Shown: positions 50,207 to 61,175, numbered from the stretch's first letter. The stretch is DNA of 64,000 nucleotides from Microcoleus sp. FACHB-672 (GCF_014695725.1 NZ_JACJOU010000006.1:124001-188000); one strand, 5' to 3'. Notes: a model not told the origin generated them from the sequence alone. A program made the numbers and translations.

Positions 50207-52693
50207 ATGAGCATTTTAACTGTAACCACCAATGCAGACAGTGGAGCCGGTTCACTGCGTGCAGCAATCGCTTCTGCACAAGCCGGCGATACCGTTCAGT
50301 TTTCATCCAGCTTAGCTAATCAAACCATTAGCCTCAGCAGTCAAATAGAAATCAACAAACATTTGACGATAGATGGGGCGGGCGCAACGAATTTAACCAT
50401 CAGTGGCAATAACGCCAGCCGCGTCTTTTATAGCGATTGGAGTTACCTTGTTCCCGAAGGCTACAACATCAGCCTCAAAAATCTCACCATTGCCAATGGC
50501 AAAACCACGGATGCAGATGGTGGCGCAGGTATTCGCATGGGATATCTGGGAGACTTAACTGTAGAAAACACCACATTTAAAAACAACGCAGCCGGGAAAG
50601 GTGCTGCAATCATGGCCGGCACTAGCGGGACAACTACCGTCATCAACAGTAAATTCGATGCTAATGATGGCACATCTGGCACCACCGATGTCATGCGAGA
50701 ACGCGGTGCCGGTGGCATTGCCACAGCCGGAGGTGCACTTACCGTTCAAGGCAGCGAGTTTACCAATAACAAAGGTATTGTTGGAGGCGCAATTAACGTC
50801 CTCAACACAGAATTACTGGTAGAAAACTCGACGTTTGTTAATAACGACACCACAGCCGGTGCTGCCTACCCATCCGGACGGTATCAAAGTGGAAATGGTG
50901 GTGCAATCTACACCGATGGTGCGAATGGCTTGAATGAACCAGGCAGTATTATTATTCGCAAAAGCCGGTTTGAAGGCAACAAAGCAGCCGGTTTTGGTGG
51001 GGCATTGAATCTTAGCGCTTATCAACCGCAAACCGTATCGGTTGAAGATTCCATCGTGCTGGGAAATGAAGTCATCCAAAACGCCAACGGCAGCTCATTA
51101 GGCGGTGGCATCTACCATCAAGATGTAGAGCTAACGATTAACAACACAACTGTTGCCAACAACAAAGCCGTATTTCAAGGGGGAGGATTGTGGGCAAATA
51201 ACGCAGGAGTTACGGTTAGCAACAGCACCTTCTCCGGCAACATCGCAGAAGATGCAGCCAAAGGATATGGCGGTGCAATTCGCATCGGAGGCACCGATAA
51301 AGCAGCGAACATCACCAATACAACCATTGCTAATAACTCAGCAGGCTGGGTAGGAGGTGGCATATTAGCCGGCTCTACTCCCGTGACGGTTAAAAACACG
51401 ATTTTTAGCAATAACACGGCAGCGAATCCCTGGAATATTCAGTACAACACAACTCGTGAATTAACCGATGGCGGAGGTAATGTTCAATGGCCGCCTAAAG
51501 CAACTAATCTTTTCAACGACTACAATGCAACGGCAACAATCACCCTTGCAGATCCGAAACTCGGCCCTTTGCAAGACAACGGCAGTGGCATTTTAACCCA
51601 TGCCTTGCTTGAAGGCAGTGCGGCAATCGGTATAGCTGGGGGACTGAATGCCGGCGCACCCACAACACCCGCACCGACTGACACCGTAGTTGGTGGCGGT
51701 GGCAGCGATACGATTACCCCCACACCGACTGACACCGTAGTTGGTGGTGGTGGCAGCGATACGATTACCCCCACACCGACTGACACCGTAGTTGGCGGTG
51801 GTGGCAGCGATACCATAACACCCGCACCGACTGACACCGTAGTTGGTGGTGGTGGCAGCGATACCATAACACCCGCACCGACTGACACCGTTGTCGGTGG
51901 CGGCGGCAGCGATACCATAACACCCGCACCGACTGACACCGTTGTCGGTGGCGGCGGCAGCGATACGATTACCCCCACACCGACTGACACCGTAGTTGGT
52001 GGTGGTGGCAGCGATACGATTACCCCCACACCGACTGACACCGTAGTTGGTGGTGGTGGCAGCGATACGATTACCCCCACACCTACACCTACACCTAGCG
52101 GCAACGATGTCATCTATGGTGAAGCCGGCAATGACACAATTTACGCCGGCGACGGCAACGACACCATCTATGGCGGTAGCGGCGACGATGTCATCTATGG
52201 AGGCGCAGGTAACGATATCATTTATGCCGAAGACGGAAACGACACGATTTATGGAGGCGGTGGCGACGATACCATCTATGGCGGTGCCGGTATAAACTTT
52301 CTCAACGGTGGAGACGGCAACGATGTCATCTATGCCACTGATGATATCCTCTTACCCGGCCCAGCACCCCTGCCACCGGCTCAACAAGGCGAGAATAGCG
52401 TCACCGGCACTCCTGACAATGACACTCTCACAGGCGCTAACACCGCTGCCACGCCGCCAAGTGATAACAGTGCAGACACTTTCCTACTAGCAAATGCCGG
52501 CATCTCCTCTCAAGGATTGAGTGATTATCCGATACTGACTGACTTCAACGGCAGCGAGAATTTGATGCAGATCCAACAGTCGGGAAGTGACACTCCAATC
52601 TTTGACGGCAACGGTTCCACCAAGGATGAACTAATTGGAACTGTTCCTACATCAGGGTTAACTCTCAACAACAGCGATCCTATTCTCGTCTAG
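50207..52693 (+). CDS. Beta-helix/RTX secreted protein, paralog 1
   Basis: The 828-aa product begins with the CSLREAI-like '[13 protein letters not shown]' element of autotransporter-like right-handed beta-helix proteins. A helix region with Asn/Thr ladders (residues about 30-450) follows. A linker of eight 17-residue units (PTDTVVGGGGSDTIT) lies at about 488-625. Then come RTX nonapeptides (GGSGDDVIYGGAGND) and an acidic tail ending LNNSDPILV. The RTX end implies type I secretion and calcium-dependent folding outside the cell. The T1SS genes are not in the window. Confidence 0.85.
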   Translation: MSILTVTTNADSGAGSLRAAIASAQAGDTVQFSSSLANQTISLSSQIEINKHLTIDGAGATNLTISGNNASRVFYSDWSYLVPEGYNISLKNLTIANGKTTDADGGAGIRMGYLGDLTVENTTFKNNAAGKGAAIMAGTSGTTTVINSKFDANDGTSGTTDVMRERGAGGIATAGGALTVQGSEFTNNKGIVGGAINVLNTELLVENSTFVNNDTTAGAAYPSGRYQSGNGGAIYTDGANGLNEPGSIIIRKSRFEGNKAAGFGGALNLSAYQPQTVSVEDSIVLGNEVIQNANGSSLGGGIYHQDVELTINNTTVANNKAVFQGGGLWANNAGVTVSNSTFSGNIAEDAAKGYGGAIRIGGTDKAANITNTTIANNSAGWVGGGILAGSTPVTVKNTIFSNNTAANPWNIQYNTTRELTDGGGNVQWPPKATNLFNDYNATATITLADPKLGPLQDNGSGILTHALLEGSAAIGIAGGLNAGAPTTPAPTDTVVGGGGSDTITPTPTDTVVGGGGSDTITPTPTDTVVGGGGSDTITPAPTDTVVGGGGSDTITPAPTDTVVGGGGSDTITPAPTDTVVGGGGSDTITPTPTDTVVGGGGSDTITPTPTDTVVGGGGSDTITPTPTPTPSGNDVIYGEAGNDTIYAGDGNDTIYGGSGDDVIYGGAGNDIIYAEDGNDTIYGGGGDDTIYGGAGINFLNGGDGNDVIYATDDILLPGPAPLPPAQQGENSVTGTPDNDTLTGANTAATPPSDNSADTFLLANAGISSQGLSDYPILTDFNGSENLMQIQQSGSDTPIFDGNGSTKDELIGTVPTSGLTLNNSDPILV
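50273..50726 (+). repeat. 454-bp segment identical to paralog 2
   Basis: By eye this block has no difference from 53095-53548, including synonymous sites, whereas the coding flanks differ at many positions. Sharp ends inside open reading frames suggest recent gene conversion. Confidence 0.9.
51672..52079 (+). repeat. Eight 51-bp tandem repeats in paralog 1
   Basis: Units of 51 bp encode a PTDTVVGGGGSDTIT linker with small synonymous differences (GTAGTTGG or GTTGTCGG). The array lies between the beta-helix and RTX parts and is absent from paralogs 2 and 3. Confidence 0.92.
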
Positions 52694-52749
52694 ACCATTT
52701 TGAACCGGCACACCGCTTTATTTTGGCCGGAGTTCTCAGATTGCTAATC

Positions 52750-52819
52750 GTAGGGGCGGGTTATTGACAGATAACCTTCACGCGCTCAAAACAGTTCTTG
52801 TTTCAAACCCCACCCCTAC
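52750..52819. repeat. GTAGGGGCGGGTT palindromic interspersed element
   Basis: GTAGGGGCGGGTT at 52750-52762 and AACCCCACCCCTAC at 52806-52819 are imperfect inverted copies about 43 nt apart. Similar 'GTAGGGGCGGGTT' sequences are widespread small repeats in filamentous cyanobacterial genomes. Confidence 0.6.
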
Positions 52820-53028
52820 AGCAATTTCTCTTTTGGAAAATTGAATAGCCCTTGCTATTTTTCCTGATTGAATCTTTCTGGGTTGGCATAGATAACCACA
52901 GCTTACTCAATCCGAGACTTTCCAAGTTTTACCTCTATTGAGTGAGTGTTACGGGATTTTCTAAATCTGCTAAACTCGAATCTTTTCGCTGCAAAATTTG
53001 CCACTTCATTCAACCCAAAAATTAAACC

Positions 53029-55404
53029 ATGAGTATCATCACTGTAACCACAAACACCAATAGTGGAGTCGGTTCACTGCGTGCAGCAATTGCCTCTGCA
53101 CAAGCCGGCGATACCGTTCAGTTTTCATCCAGCTTAGCTAATCAAACCATTAGCCTCAGCAGTCAAATAGAAATCAACAAACATTTGACGATAGATGGGG
53201 CGGGCGCAACGAATTTAACCATCAGTGGCAATAACGCCAGCCGCGTCTTTTATAGCGATTGGAGTTACCTTGTTCCCGAAGGCTACAACATCAGCCTCAA
53301 AAATCTCACCATTGCCAATGGCAAAACCACGGATGCAGATGGTGGCGCAGGTATTCGCATGGGATATCTGGGAGACTTAACTGTAGAAAACACCACATTT
53401 AAAAACAACGCAGCCGGGAAAGGTGCTGCAATCATGGCCGGCACTAGCGGGACAACTACCGTCATCAACAGTAAATTCGATGCTAATGATGGCACATCTG
53501 GCACCACCGATGTCATGCGAGAACGCGGTGCCGGTGGCATTGCCACAGTCGGTGGTGATCTCGTCGTCAAAGGCAGTCAATTTACCAATAACAAAGGCAT
53601 TGTCGGGGGAGCAATCAACGTTCTCAATACAGAATTACTTGTCGAAAACTCCAGCTTTGTTAATAACGACACCACAGCCGGTGCTGCCTACCCAGCCGGA
53701 CGTTATCAGAGCGGCAACGGTGGCGCAATCTACACCGATGGTGCGAATGGCTTGAATGAAGCCGGCAATATTATTATTCGCAAAAGCCGGTTTGAAGGCA
53801 ACAAAGCAGCCGGGTTTGGCGGCGCATTGAATCTCAGCGCTTATCAACCGCAAAAGGTATCAGTTGAAGATTCTACAATCCTTGGTAATCAAGTCATCAA
53901 AAACTCCAACGGCAGTTCACTAGGCGGCGGCATCTACCATCAAGACGTAGATTTAACCGTTAAAAATACGACCGTTGCCAATAATAAAGCCGTGTTTCAA
54001 GGTGGGGGCTTGTGGGCAAATAACGCAGGGGTTACGGTTAGCAACAGCACCTTCTCCGGCAACATCGCAGAAGATGCAGCCAAAGGTTATGGCGGTGCAA
54101 TTCGCATCGGAGGCACCGACAAAGCAGCGAACATTACCAATACCACCATTGCTAATAACTCTGCCGGCTGGGTCGGAGGGGGTATCTTAGCCGGCTCTAA
54201 CCCGATTACGGTGAAAAACACGATCTTTAGCAATAATACGGCAACAAACCCCTGGAAGATTCAATACAACACCACTCGTCAATTAACTGATGGTGGGGGT
54301 AATATTCAATGGCCTCCCAAAGCAACGACTCTTTCTAATGATTACAATGCAACGGCATCTGTGACACTAGCAGATCCCAAACTTGGGGCTTTGCAAGATA
54401 ACGGCGGCGGCGTTTTAACTCACGCTTTGCTATCAGGAAGTGCGGCAATTGATAAGGGGATAAATACCGGCGCACCTACGACGGATCAGCGCGGCGAGCT
54501 GCGTCCCAAAGATGGGGATAATAATGGCAGCGCAATCGTTGATAGTGGGGCGTTTGAGCTTGGCAGCACGACGACTGCAACGCAGAATGATACCCTCGTA
54601 GGAACTGCCGGCAACGATGTGCTCAATGGCAACGATGGCGATGACAGTTTAGACGGTGCCGGTGGCAATGATAGCCTGCTAGGTGGTATCGGCGCAGACA
54701 AACTATTCGGGCAAGCCGGCACCGATGTCCTTGATGGCGGAGACGGGAACGATCTTCTCAACGGCGGCGCAGACAGTGATACCTTAACAGGCGGTTTGGG
54801 CGCTGACTCTCTGGTTGGCGGTGCCGGTAACGATAGCCTCCTAGGTGGCGATGGCAACGATACCCTCGATGGTGGCACAGAAAACGATAAGCTCAATGGC
54901 GGCACCGGCAACGATCTGCTATATGGCGGAATCGGCACAGACTCGCTTGATGGGGGTTCGGGAAGCGATAAGTTATACGGTCAAGATGCCAATGATACCC
55001 TCACCGGCGGCAGTAGTAATGACAGCCTTTACGGCGGTGCCGGTAATGACATTCTCACGGGGGTTAGCGCCAGTGCGACGGTTCCTGGAAGTTTGGAAAT
55101 TGATCGGCTTTGGGGTGAAGCCGGTGCGGATACGTTTGTGCTAGGGAATACCACAAAGGTTTTTTACGATAACACCGGCACCGCTACTCAAGGCTTGAGT
55201 GATTATGCCATTCTTGCTGACTTCAACCGTACTGAAGATTTTATTCAGCTCAAAGGTAGTGCAGCAAACTATCAATTGGTTCAGTCAACCAATGGCACCC
55301 AAATCTTTTACGGCAGTAGTGCCACCAAGGATGAACTGATTGGAGTTGTTCAAGGAGACACAACCGGATTGACACTCACCAGTACCAACTTTAATTACGT
55401 TTAG
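53029..55404 (+). CDS. Beta-helix/RTX secreted protein, paralog 2
   Basis: The 791-aa product shares the beta-helix N-terminus with paralog 1 but then runs into a conserved '[34 protein letters not shown]' choice-of-anchor-like segment near residue 465. A long RTX block (residues about 520-690) with nine-residue GGxGxDxLx units follows, and a C-terminal '[15 protein letters not shown]' domain ends the protein. It is probably exported by type I secretion. Confidence 0.87.
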   Translation: MSIITVTTNTNSGVGSLRAAIASAQAGDTVQFSSSLANQTISLSSQIEINKHLTIDGAGATNLTISGNNASRVFYSDWSYLVPEGYNISLKNLTIANGKTTDADGGAGIRMGYLGDLTVENTTFKNNAAGKGAAIMAGTSGTTTVINSKFDANDGTSGTTDVMRERGAGGIATVGGDLVVKGSQFTNNKGIVGGAINVLNTELLVENSSFVNNDTTAGAAYPAGRYQSGNGGAIYTDGANGLNEAGNIIIRKSRFEGNKAAGFGGALNLSAYQPQKVSVEDSTILGNQVIKNSNGSSLGGGIYHQDVDLTVKNTTVANNKAVFQGGGLWANNAGVTVSNSTFSGNIAEDAAKGYGGAIRIGGTDKAANITNTTIANNSAGWVGGGILAGSNPITVKNTIFSNNTATNPWKIQYNTTRQLTDGGGNIQWPPKATTLSNDYNATASVTLADPKLGALQDNGGGVLTHALLSGSAAIDKGINTGAPTTDQRGELRPKDGDNNGSAIVDSGAFELGSTTTATQNDTLVGTAGNDVLNGNDGDDSLDGAGGNDSLLGGIGADKLFGQAGTDVLDGGDGNDLLNGGADSDTLTGGLGADSLVGGAGNDSLLGGDGNDTLDGGTENDKLNGGTGNDLLYGGIGTDSLDGGSGSDKLYGQDANDTLTGGSSNDSLYGGAGNDILTGVSASATVPGSLEIDRLWGEAGADTFVLGNTTKVFYDNTGTATQGLSDYAILADFNRTEDFIQLKGSAANYQLVQSTNGTQIFYGSSATKDELIGVVQGDTTGLTLTSTNFNYV
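53095..53548 (+). repeat. 454-bp segment identical to paralog 1
   Basis: Identical to 50273-50726 at a distance of 2822 bp. The two copies are in the same orientation, so recombination between them could delete one gene. Confidence 0.9.
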
Positions 55405-55689
55405 ATTGTTCTTAATCTAGGGCAGCACTTCATTTGTCCTATGAGACTTTTTCATCGTGACCGAACTCAACATTTTTAAGGTCACTGTATAACTTTTTTC
55501 CAACTGGGTTTTGGTTTTTCTTCCAATTGGTTCGTGATAGCTAGTGCAGACATCCCATAAGAGGGAACGGGAGTTTTGCCCAATGCTATCACCCCAATTG
55601 GTTCAATATCGTCGGGATTCGCTGAATCAGGAATTCCCGAGATTTAACGAGTAAACATTCGCACCTTAACTGAATCAAAAGGATTAACC

Positions 55690-57804
55690 ATGAGTATCAT
55701 CACTGTAACCACGAACACCAACAGTGGAGTCGGTTCACTACGCGAAGCAATCGCCACTGCAAAGACAGGAGATACCATTAATTTTTCTTCCACAATGGCC
55801 GGAAAAACCATTGTTCTGAGCAGTCAATTAGACATCAACAAAAACCTGATCATTGATGGCACAGGAGCAGCCGGCTTAACCATTAGTGGCAATAAAGCAA
55901 CCCGCGTATTCGAGTTAAAAACTGCGCCGGATAATACTGCCATTAATGTCACAATGCGGAATCTGATTATCGCCAATGGCAAAGCGAGTGGCATTGATGA
56001 AGCCGGTGCTGGTGCCGGCATTAAAGCTGCATCGCACACCACATTAACCGTTGAAAATTGCCAAATTAACAGCAACGTTGCCCAGTTTGGTGGCGGGATC
56101 TATACGGGCTGGCGCGGCAAAACGACGGTGATTAACAGTAAATTTGATGCCAATGATGGGACACTCGGCAACCAAGAACGGGGCGGTGGGGCGATCGCAA
56201 CCAAAAGTGAAGGCAGCCTTGTTGTTAAAGACAGTGTATTTACGAACAACAAAGGCATTAACGGTGGGGCGATTAACAGCCTCTTGGGAGGGCTAACAGT
56301 TGAAAATTCAACATTTTTGAATAACAACACAACTGCCGGCAGTTCGGGAACTGTGACGAAGGGATATGGTGGGGCAATTTACACCGATGGTGCTAGCGCT
56401 TTTACGAGCGATTCTCTCGGCGGAACCATTAACATTCGCAATAGCCGGTTTGAAGGTAATATAGGAGCCGGTCAAGGTGGAGCAATGTTTTTGTTTGGTT
56501 ATGCTCCAGACAAAATTGTGATTGAAGGCAGCACGATCATTAACAATCAAGTCATTAAAAATGCCACCGGCAATGCTCTCGGCGGTGGCATCCGAATTGG
56601 CAATGCAGACTACACCATCAGCAATAGCACCATTGCCAATAACTCGGCGCTGACTCAAGGCGGGGGTTTGTGGGTAGGAGAAAAATCACCGGGGAAAATT
56701 ATCAACTCCACCTTTTCTGGCAATAAAGCCCAAGGCACAGATGGCACCAGTGGGATAGGCGGCGCGATGATGATCAATACCTCCAGCGCCGGCAATATTA
56801 TCAACACCACAGTTGCGAATAATCATGCTGGTTTTATGGGCGGCGCATTTTGGGGACAAAATCAATATGTCACCGTCAAAAATTCAATTTTTGACAAGAA
56901 CACGGGCGGCAATATTTGGAAGATTAAACAACACGTTGGCGCTCCGTTAATTGATGGTGGCGGAAATATTCAGTTTCCTCCAAAAAAGTCCACTGATCCA
57001 ACTGATGTTAATGTCACGAATAGTATTAAGATTGCTGATCCCCAACTCGCTCCTCTGCAAGACAATGGCGGTGGCATTCTAACGCATGGTTTGCTGAGTG
57101 GAAGTCCGGCAATTAATGCGGGTGTAAGTGTTTCTGGTTTAACTATCGATCAGCGAGGAGTCACGCGTTCCGATGGCAAGTTTGATATTGGCGCATTTGA
57201 GCTGAGCAATACTTCTGTTTTAACAACAGATAGCCCCATTCTTGGCACTGTAAATAATGATGTGCTGAACGGTTACGAGGGCAATGACATTATGGATGGA
57301 GTTGCCGGCAACGATAGTCTTTATGGGGGAATTGGATCTGATTTTCTCAATGGCAACTTGGGCAATGACCAATTGTACGGTCAAGATAGCAATGATACCC
57401 TCATCGGTAGCGCCGGCAATGATAGTATTTACGGCGGTATCGGTAATGATACCTTGATCGGCGCTAACGCCACCGGCATTACTCCCGGAACTGGCGAGGT
57501 GGATCTGCTTCGGGGTGAAAGTGGGGCTGATACCTTTGTTTTAGGAGATAGAACAAAGGGGTATTACAAAAATGCCGGTTTAACGTCTCAGGGATTAAAG
57601 GACTACGCAATTATTGCGGACTTCAACGGCAGCGAGGATAAAATTCAACTCTACGGTAGTGCCAGTAACTATCAACTTCTCCAATCAAGCACCGGCACCC
57701 AAATCCTTGCCGGCAGCGGTTCTATTAAGGATGAACTAATTGGCGTGATTCAGGGGGGCGCAACCGGCTTGAGTCTCACCAGTAGCTCCTTTAAGTACGT
57801 TTAG
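55690..57804 (+). CDS. Beta-helix/RTX secreted protein, paralog 3
   Basis: The 704-aa product shares architecture with paralogs 1 and 2 but is more diverged and has a shorter RTX block (residues about 525-610). It keeps the QRGVTRSDGKFDIGAFEL end of the beta-helix region, and the [23 protein letters not shown]-terminal domain. No 454-bp identical block is shared. A terminator follows at 57839. Confidence 0.87.
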   Translation: MSIITVTTNTNSGVGSLREAIATAKTGDTINFSSTMAGKTIVLSSQLDINKNLIIDGTGAAGLTISGNKATRVFELKTAPDNTAINVTMRNLIIANGKASGIDEAGAGAGIKAASHTTLTVENCQINSNVAQFGGGIYTGWRGKTTVINSKFDANDGTLGNQERGGGAIATKSEGSLVVKDSVFTNNKGINGGAINSLLGGLTVENSTFLNNNTTAGSSGTVTKGYGGAIYTDGASAFTSDSLGGTINIRNSRFEGNIGAGQGGAMFLFGYAPDKIVIEGSTIINNQVIKNATGNALGGGIRIGNADYTISNSTIANNSALTQGGGLWVGEKSPGKIINSTFSGNKAQGTDGTSGIGGAMMINTSSAGNIINTTVANNHAGFMGGAFWGQNQYVTVKNSIFDKNTGGNIWKIKQHVGAPLIDGGGNIQFPPKKSTDPTDVNVTNSIKIADPQLAPLQDNGGGILTHGLLSGSPAINAGVSVSGLTIDQRGVTRSDGKFDIGAFELSNTSVLTTDSPILGTVNNDVLNGYEGNDIMDGVAGNDSLYGGIGSDFLNGNLGNDQLYGQDSNDTLIGSAGNDSIYGGIGNDTLIGANATGITPGTGEVDLLRGESGADTFVLGDRTKGYYKNAGLTSQGLKDYAIIADFNGSEDKIQLYGSASNYQLLQSSTGTQILAGSGSIKDELIGVIQGGATGLSLTSSSFKYV

Positions 57805-57838
57805 ATTGCCGGTTCAATTGATCAACATTCAATGAACG

Positions 57839-57869
57839 ATTCCCCACTCAGCTTGCAGTGGGGAATTTT
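57839..57869 (+). terminator. Terminator of the beta-helix gene cluster
   Basis: ATTCCCCACT / AGTGGGGAAT stem with an 8-nt loop followed by TTTT, 35 nt after the third paralog. Confidence 0.85.
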
Positions 57870-57937
57870 CCCAATCGTTGCGTTATTTGTTGTTGATGTT
57901 TTTTTAAAGGAAAGATAAAATTTAAAAATTTTAGAGA

Positions 57938-58588
57938 TTAAGTCTCGTTAAATCGTTTTCGATGACTTACAAGCATCCCACCTATTGCTAAAAGACCAAG
58001 CAACATTGTCGGCTCCGGTACTGAAGCATTTGGTGTTTCATCTGATGAATTAAATCTAATTTGCCCGGAAAGTATTGAGCCTTCACAACTCTGTTCAAAG
58101 TCAGCAGAAAAGCGCTCTGGCTGTCCGTCTGTTCCGTAAATAGCTTCTTTGACTACAAAATTTCCCATAAGTTGATTGCACCCTCGGTTCCCAAGGGAAA
58201 CATTCAGACCGGGCTGTTGGGTAGGCTGAAAAGGCCAACGAGTAGCATTTTGATAAGTACCAGGTGTTAAAACTGCATTCTCAGGAGCTGTAAAGATTAA
58301 TCGTCCATAATTAAATATTGAATTTTCACCTGCCTCGGGCTGATCGAATGCAGAAAACAAGATTTCTACGCCATTCTTAGAGTCAAAGAACGGCGGACTA
58401 TTATAGATGCGAGATGCACTAAATGTACCATCTGTAGAAGTCAGAGTTTTAGTGAGTCCTCCTCCAATGAAACTCCCAGGGTTGCTTTTAAAATAAAGGA
58501 ATGTAGCAGCCTTACCTGGTAAGGCTATAACTCCTAAGGAAGTTAAAGAGCCTGCTATGGCTAATAGGGACAAAAGTGATTTTTTCAT
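57938..58588 (-). CDS. PEP-CTERM sorting-domain exported protein
   Basis: The 216-aa product has a signal peptide (MKKSLLSLLAIAGSLTSLGVIA) and a C-terminal PEP-CTERM signal: SVPEPTMLLGLLAIGGMLV, then a basic SHRKR end. PEP-CTERM proteins are processed by an exosortase at the membrane. The mature domain has two cysteines (RGCNQ, QSCEG) and no named family. It is convergent with the third beta-helix gene. Confidence 0.9.
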   Translation of the reverse strand: MKKSLLSLLAIAGSLTSLGVIALPGKAATFLYFKSNPGSFIGGGLTKTLTSTDGTFSASRIYNSPPFFDSKNGVEILFSAFDQPEAGENSIFNYGRLIFTAPENAVLTPGTYQNATRWPFQPTQQPGLNVSLGNRGCNQLMGNFVVKEAIYGTDGQPERFSADFEQSCEGSILSGQIRFNSSDETPNASVPEPTMLLGLLAIGGMLVSHRKRFNET

Positions 58589-58664
58589 GAGACTCCTATC
58601 CTTTGAAGCGATTGCTTCTATTTATGATTGAGATTACACTACATTGTAGCAACAAGTATTCGAG

Positions 58665-59172
58665 GTGTTAGCCAACGATGCAGACAACGAATATGCCATG
58701 ATTGACAAAGGCAATGGTACGCGCTCACCAGCAAAGTGCGGGATGCTACTAGCGAAGCGATTCGTCTCCGCTAAGGTGTGGATTGGCTACCAAGATCCAT
58801 ACCCTTATAGATGCTTTGGCCCACCTTATAGGGTTTCATCTGACTTGCGGACAAACGTTCGGTCTAGACAGAGCTGATGTCTTCCTCGATGAACTGGCTG
58901 CCAGTAAGATCCTAGCCGACAAGAGATATGATGCAGATTAAGCGGTGATTGAGCCACCCAAACAGCAGGGCAAAACAGCAGTCATTCCGCTCAACGGTAA
59001 CCGTTCTACTTCTTGCGAGTATGACAAACATTTGTACAAAGCGCGGCAACGAAATTGAGAACTTCTTTCTCGAATTGAAGCAATACCCTTGCGATTACGA
59101 CGCCCTACGATAAGCGAGCGAGAAACTTTCTGGATGCAATTTATCTAGCTGCTGCCATTATCAAGCTTCATT
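58665..59172 (+). pseudogene. Decayed IS5-family transposase remnant
   Basis: Translated fragments in shifting frames match IS5-type DDE transposases: 'ATKIHTLIDALAHLIGFHLTCGQTF', 'ILADKRYDAD', 'KTAVIPLNGNRSTSCEYDKHLYKAR', 'IENFFLELKQ' and 'ARNFLDAIYLAAAIIKLH' are found in order. Several frameshifts and stop codons break the gene, and terminal inverted repeats are not clear. It is a dead insertion between the PEP-CTERM gene and the channel-like gene. Confidence 0.85.
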
Positions 59173-59190
59173 GATAAGACGCCGTAGCGT

Positions 59191-60966
59191 TCAAGAGGAA
59201 AAAGTGCTTCTTAGCCCTGATTCGCGTATCGGCGAGTTGAGCCGATCGCTTTTGGTTGCAACAGAAATATCAGGTTCAAAATCGGCTTCTGCATTGGATG
59301 CTTGAGTGCGCCATAACTGATCGAGTTTGGTTGCCGGCATGGTGAGATATAAAACATCACCGGCGCTGAGGTATGAGTTGAGTAAATCCCACCCGTGGGT
59401 ACTTTGGCAATTGGTTTCAATATACAACGGCACAAAGTCAGCACTCATGGCAACTTCTCGAACACGATGTCCGCAGAAGGGATGACTGGGTGTAATCAGT
59501 GTCGCTAAAGCCACCCAAAGACTGTCGCCCGTCATTCCATTGCCGAAAATTCTTCCACCTAAAGCAGCGGCAGCGAAGGAGGGTGCAGCTAATTCTGTCG
59601 GACTTAATACTGCCTCAAACTCAAAAACTTGTTCCACCATTCGAGCGAATTGAGGGTCTTGATTTCGCACCACCACCGGCAATTTGCCGACTAAACTTTT
59701 GGCAGTGAGTGCAATCTCTAAATTCGCTGTATCGTCGCTTGTCACCGCGATCAGTGCTTCCGCGTGATCAATATTGCCGGCTGTTAGTGTAGTCGTTACA
59801 CTAGCATCCCCTAGAATAACGGGAATTTTAAGGGCGCGGGCAGTATTTATAAACCGGCAGTTGGGATCGCGCTCAATCACAACTACTTCATGACCACTCA
59901 TTCTAAGTTGATCGGCAATTCGCAATCCAACGCCACCCAAACCACAAATAATGTAATGACTTCGCTGGGGAATTCGGGTAGCATCCCAAACTTGTGTGAA
60001 CCGAGTTCCTAATACGAAATCATTGAGGAGGGCGTAGCAAATTCCAATAATACCGGCACCAACTAACATCATCACAGCCGTAAATAATTTGATGCTTTCT
60101 GGTGCGTGTTCTGCAACTTTTTCATTGCCACCGGCACCTGTGATCATCCCGACAGAAAAATAAAGGGCATCGATTGCCGAGGTATTGGAATTAACACAAA
60201 TATAGGTAAGCGTTGCAATTAAAATTGTGACAAATAGGCTGAGGAGAACCGCCAAAGTTGAGCGTGTGTGCAGATGAAACTGTTGCAAACTGTTGAAAAA
60301 TTTAGTGACTTTTTGAATCACTGAGTTGCGTGCAATTCGCACACGCGGTTGAGAGGCAACAATCAGACGATCTCCCACCTGCAAGGTTTGTCCGTAACTC
60401 ATCGCAGAAATTAAATCTGTCCGTCCATTCACCGGCAGATAGTAAATCAGCATCCGCGAGCGATTTTCCCACAAATGACTAAGATGCCGGCCTAGCCAAG
60501 GGTGATTTTCATCGATATATTCTTCATGAATGGGCCATGTTTGGTGAAATAATTGTAGTTGGCCAATGGCTTGTTTTCCCAGTGCTGCAAATGCGAAAAC
60601 AGGGGCGGCTAGGGTAGAAACGCTCATGGTGACGTGATCACCGACGGTTTGATCAAGACGATCACCCAAACTGGCATTGAACAGCCGGTTGATAATCCGA
60701 ATCCGGGGATTGAGCACCCGCGACTGCACGAGAATGGCTAAATTTAAGGCATCGTCAGCGCCGGCAAGCACCAACGTTTGTGCTTCCCGAATGCCGGCGG
60801 CTAGCAAGGTAGAAGGTTCACGCAAATCTCCAAAAATGATATCAGCACCTTCATGAATCAACGGGCGATCACTGATGCCAACAACATCCGCGCCTTGTTG
60901 TCTCAACAAACAGAAAATTTTATAGCCGGTGCAACCAAGACCACAGACAATGATACGGGGTTTCAT
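59191..60966 (-). CDS. Double TrkA-N (RCK) ion-channel-like protein
   Basis: The roughly 591-aa product has an N-terminal NAD-binding TrkA-N domain (MKPRIIVCGLGCTGYKIF), then membrane segments with a pore-loop-like 'SVGMITGAGGNE' in the K+-channel filter position. A second TrkA-N (SHYIICGLGGVGLRIADQL) and a TrkA-C follow. The filter does not read as the usual TVGYG, so ion selectivity is uncertain. The ATG at 60966 is preferred to a TTG at 61029. Confidence 0.85.
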   Translation of the reverse strand: MKPRIIVCGLGCTGYKIFCLLRQQGADVVGISDRPLIHEGADIIFGDLREPSTLLAAGIREAQTLVLAGADDALNLAILVQSRVLNPRIRIINRLFNASLGDRLDQTVGDHVTMSVSTLAAPVFAFAALGKQAIGQLQLFHQTWPIHEEYIDENHPWLGRHLSHLWENRSRMLIYYLPVNGRTDLISAMSYGQTLQVGDRLIVASQPRVRIARNSVIQKVTKFFNSLQQFHLHTRSTLAVLLSLFVTILIATLTYICVNSNTSAIDALYFSVGMITGAGGNEKVAEHAPESIKLFTAVMMLVGAGIIGICYALLNDFVLGTRFTQVWDATRIPQRSHYIICGLGGVGLRIADQLRMSGHEVVVIERDPNCRFINTARALKIPVILGDASVTTTLTAGNIDHAEALIAVTSDDTANLEIALTAKSLVGKLPVVVRNQDPQFARMVEQVFEFEAVLSPTELAAPSFAAAALGGRIFGNGMTGDSLWVALATLITPSHPFCGHRVREVAMSADFVPLYIETNCQSTHGWDLLNSYLSAGDVLYLTMPATKLDQLWRTQASNAEADFEPDISVATKSDRLNSPIRESGLRSTFSS

Positions 60967-61175
60967 TTTGCTAATTAATTGACAGACAGACAACGAAACG
61001 CTGTGTTTTTGTTGAAACTTTATTTTCAACGAGACTGCGATCCAGAACTGTAGCTAACAACACCAGGTCATACTAAGGGTTGAGTAGTGAGCCGGAGAAT
61101 CAGTTGAGCCGGCCTGAAGCGTGTCACAATAATTAACAAACAGTTTGTCAGCAAACCATAACGAGAGTAACAATT

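Noticed and set aside
51672-52079. Second CRISPR-like or minisatellite locus
   Set aside because: The 51-bp units are in-frame protein linker repeats with no spacers.
51520-52113. 197-aa minus-strand reading frame of GVGVIVSLPPPP repeats
   Set aside because: It is the antisense shadow of the linker repeats in the beta-helix gene; no start signal or context supports it.
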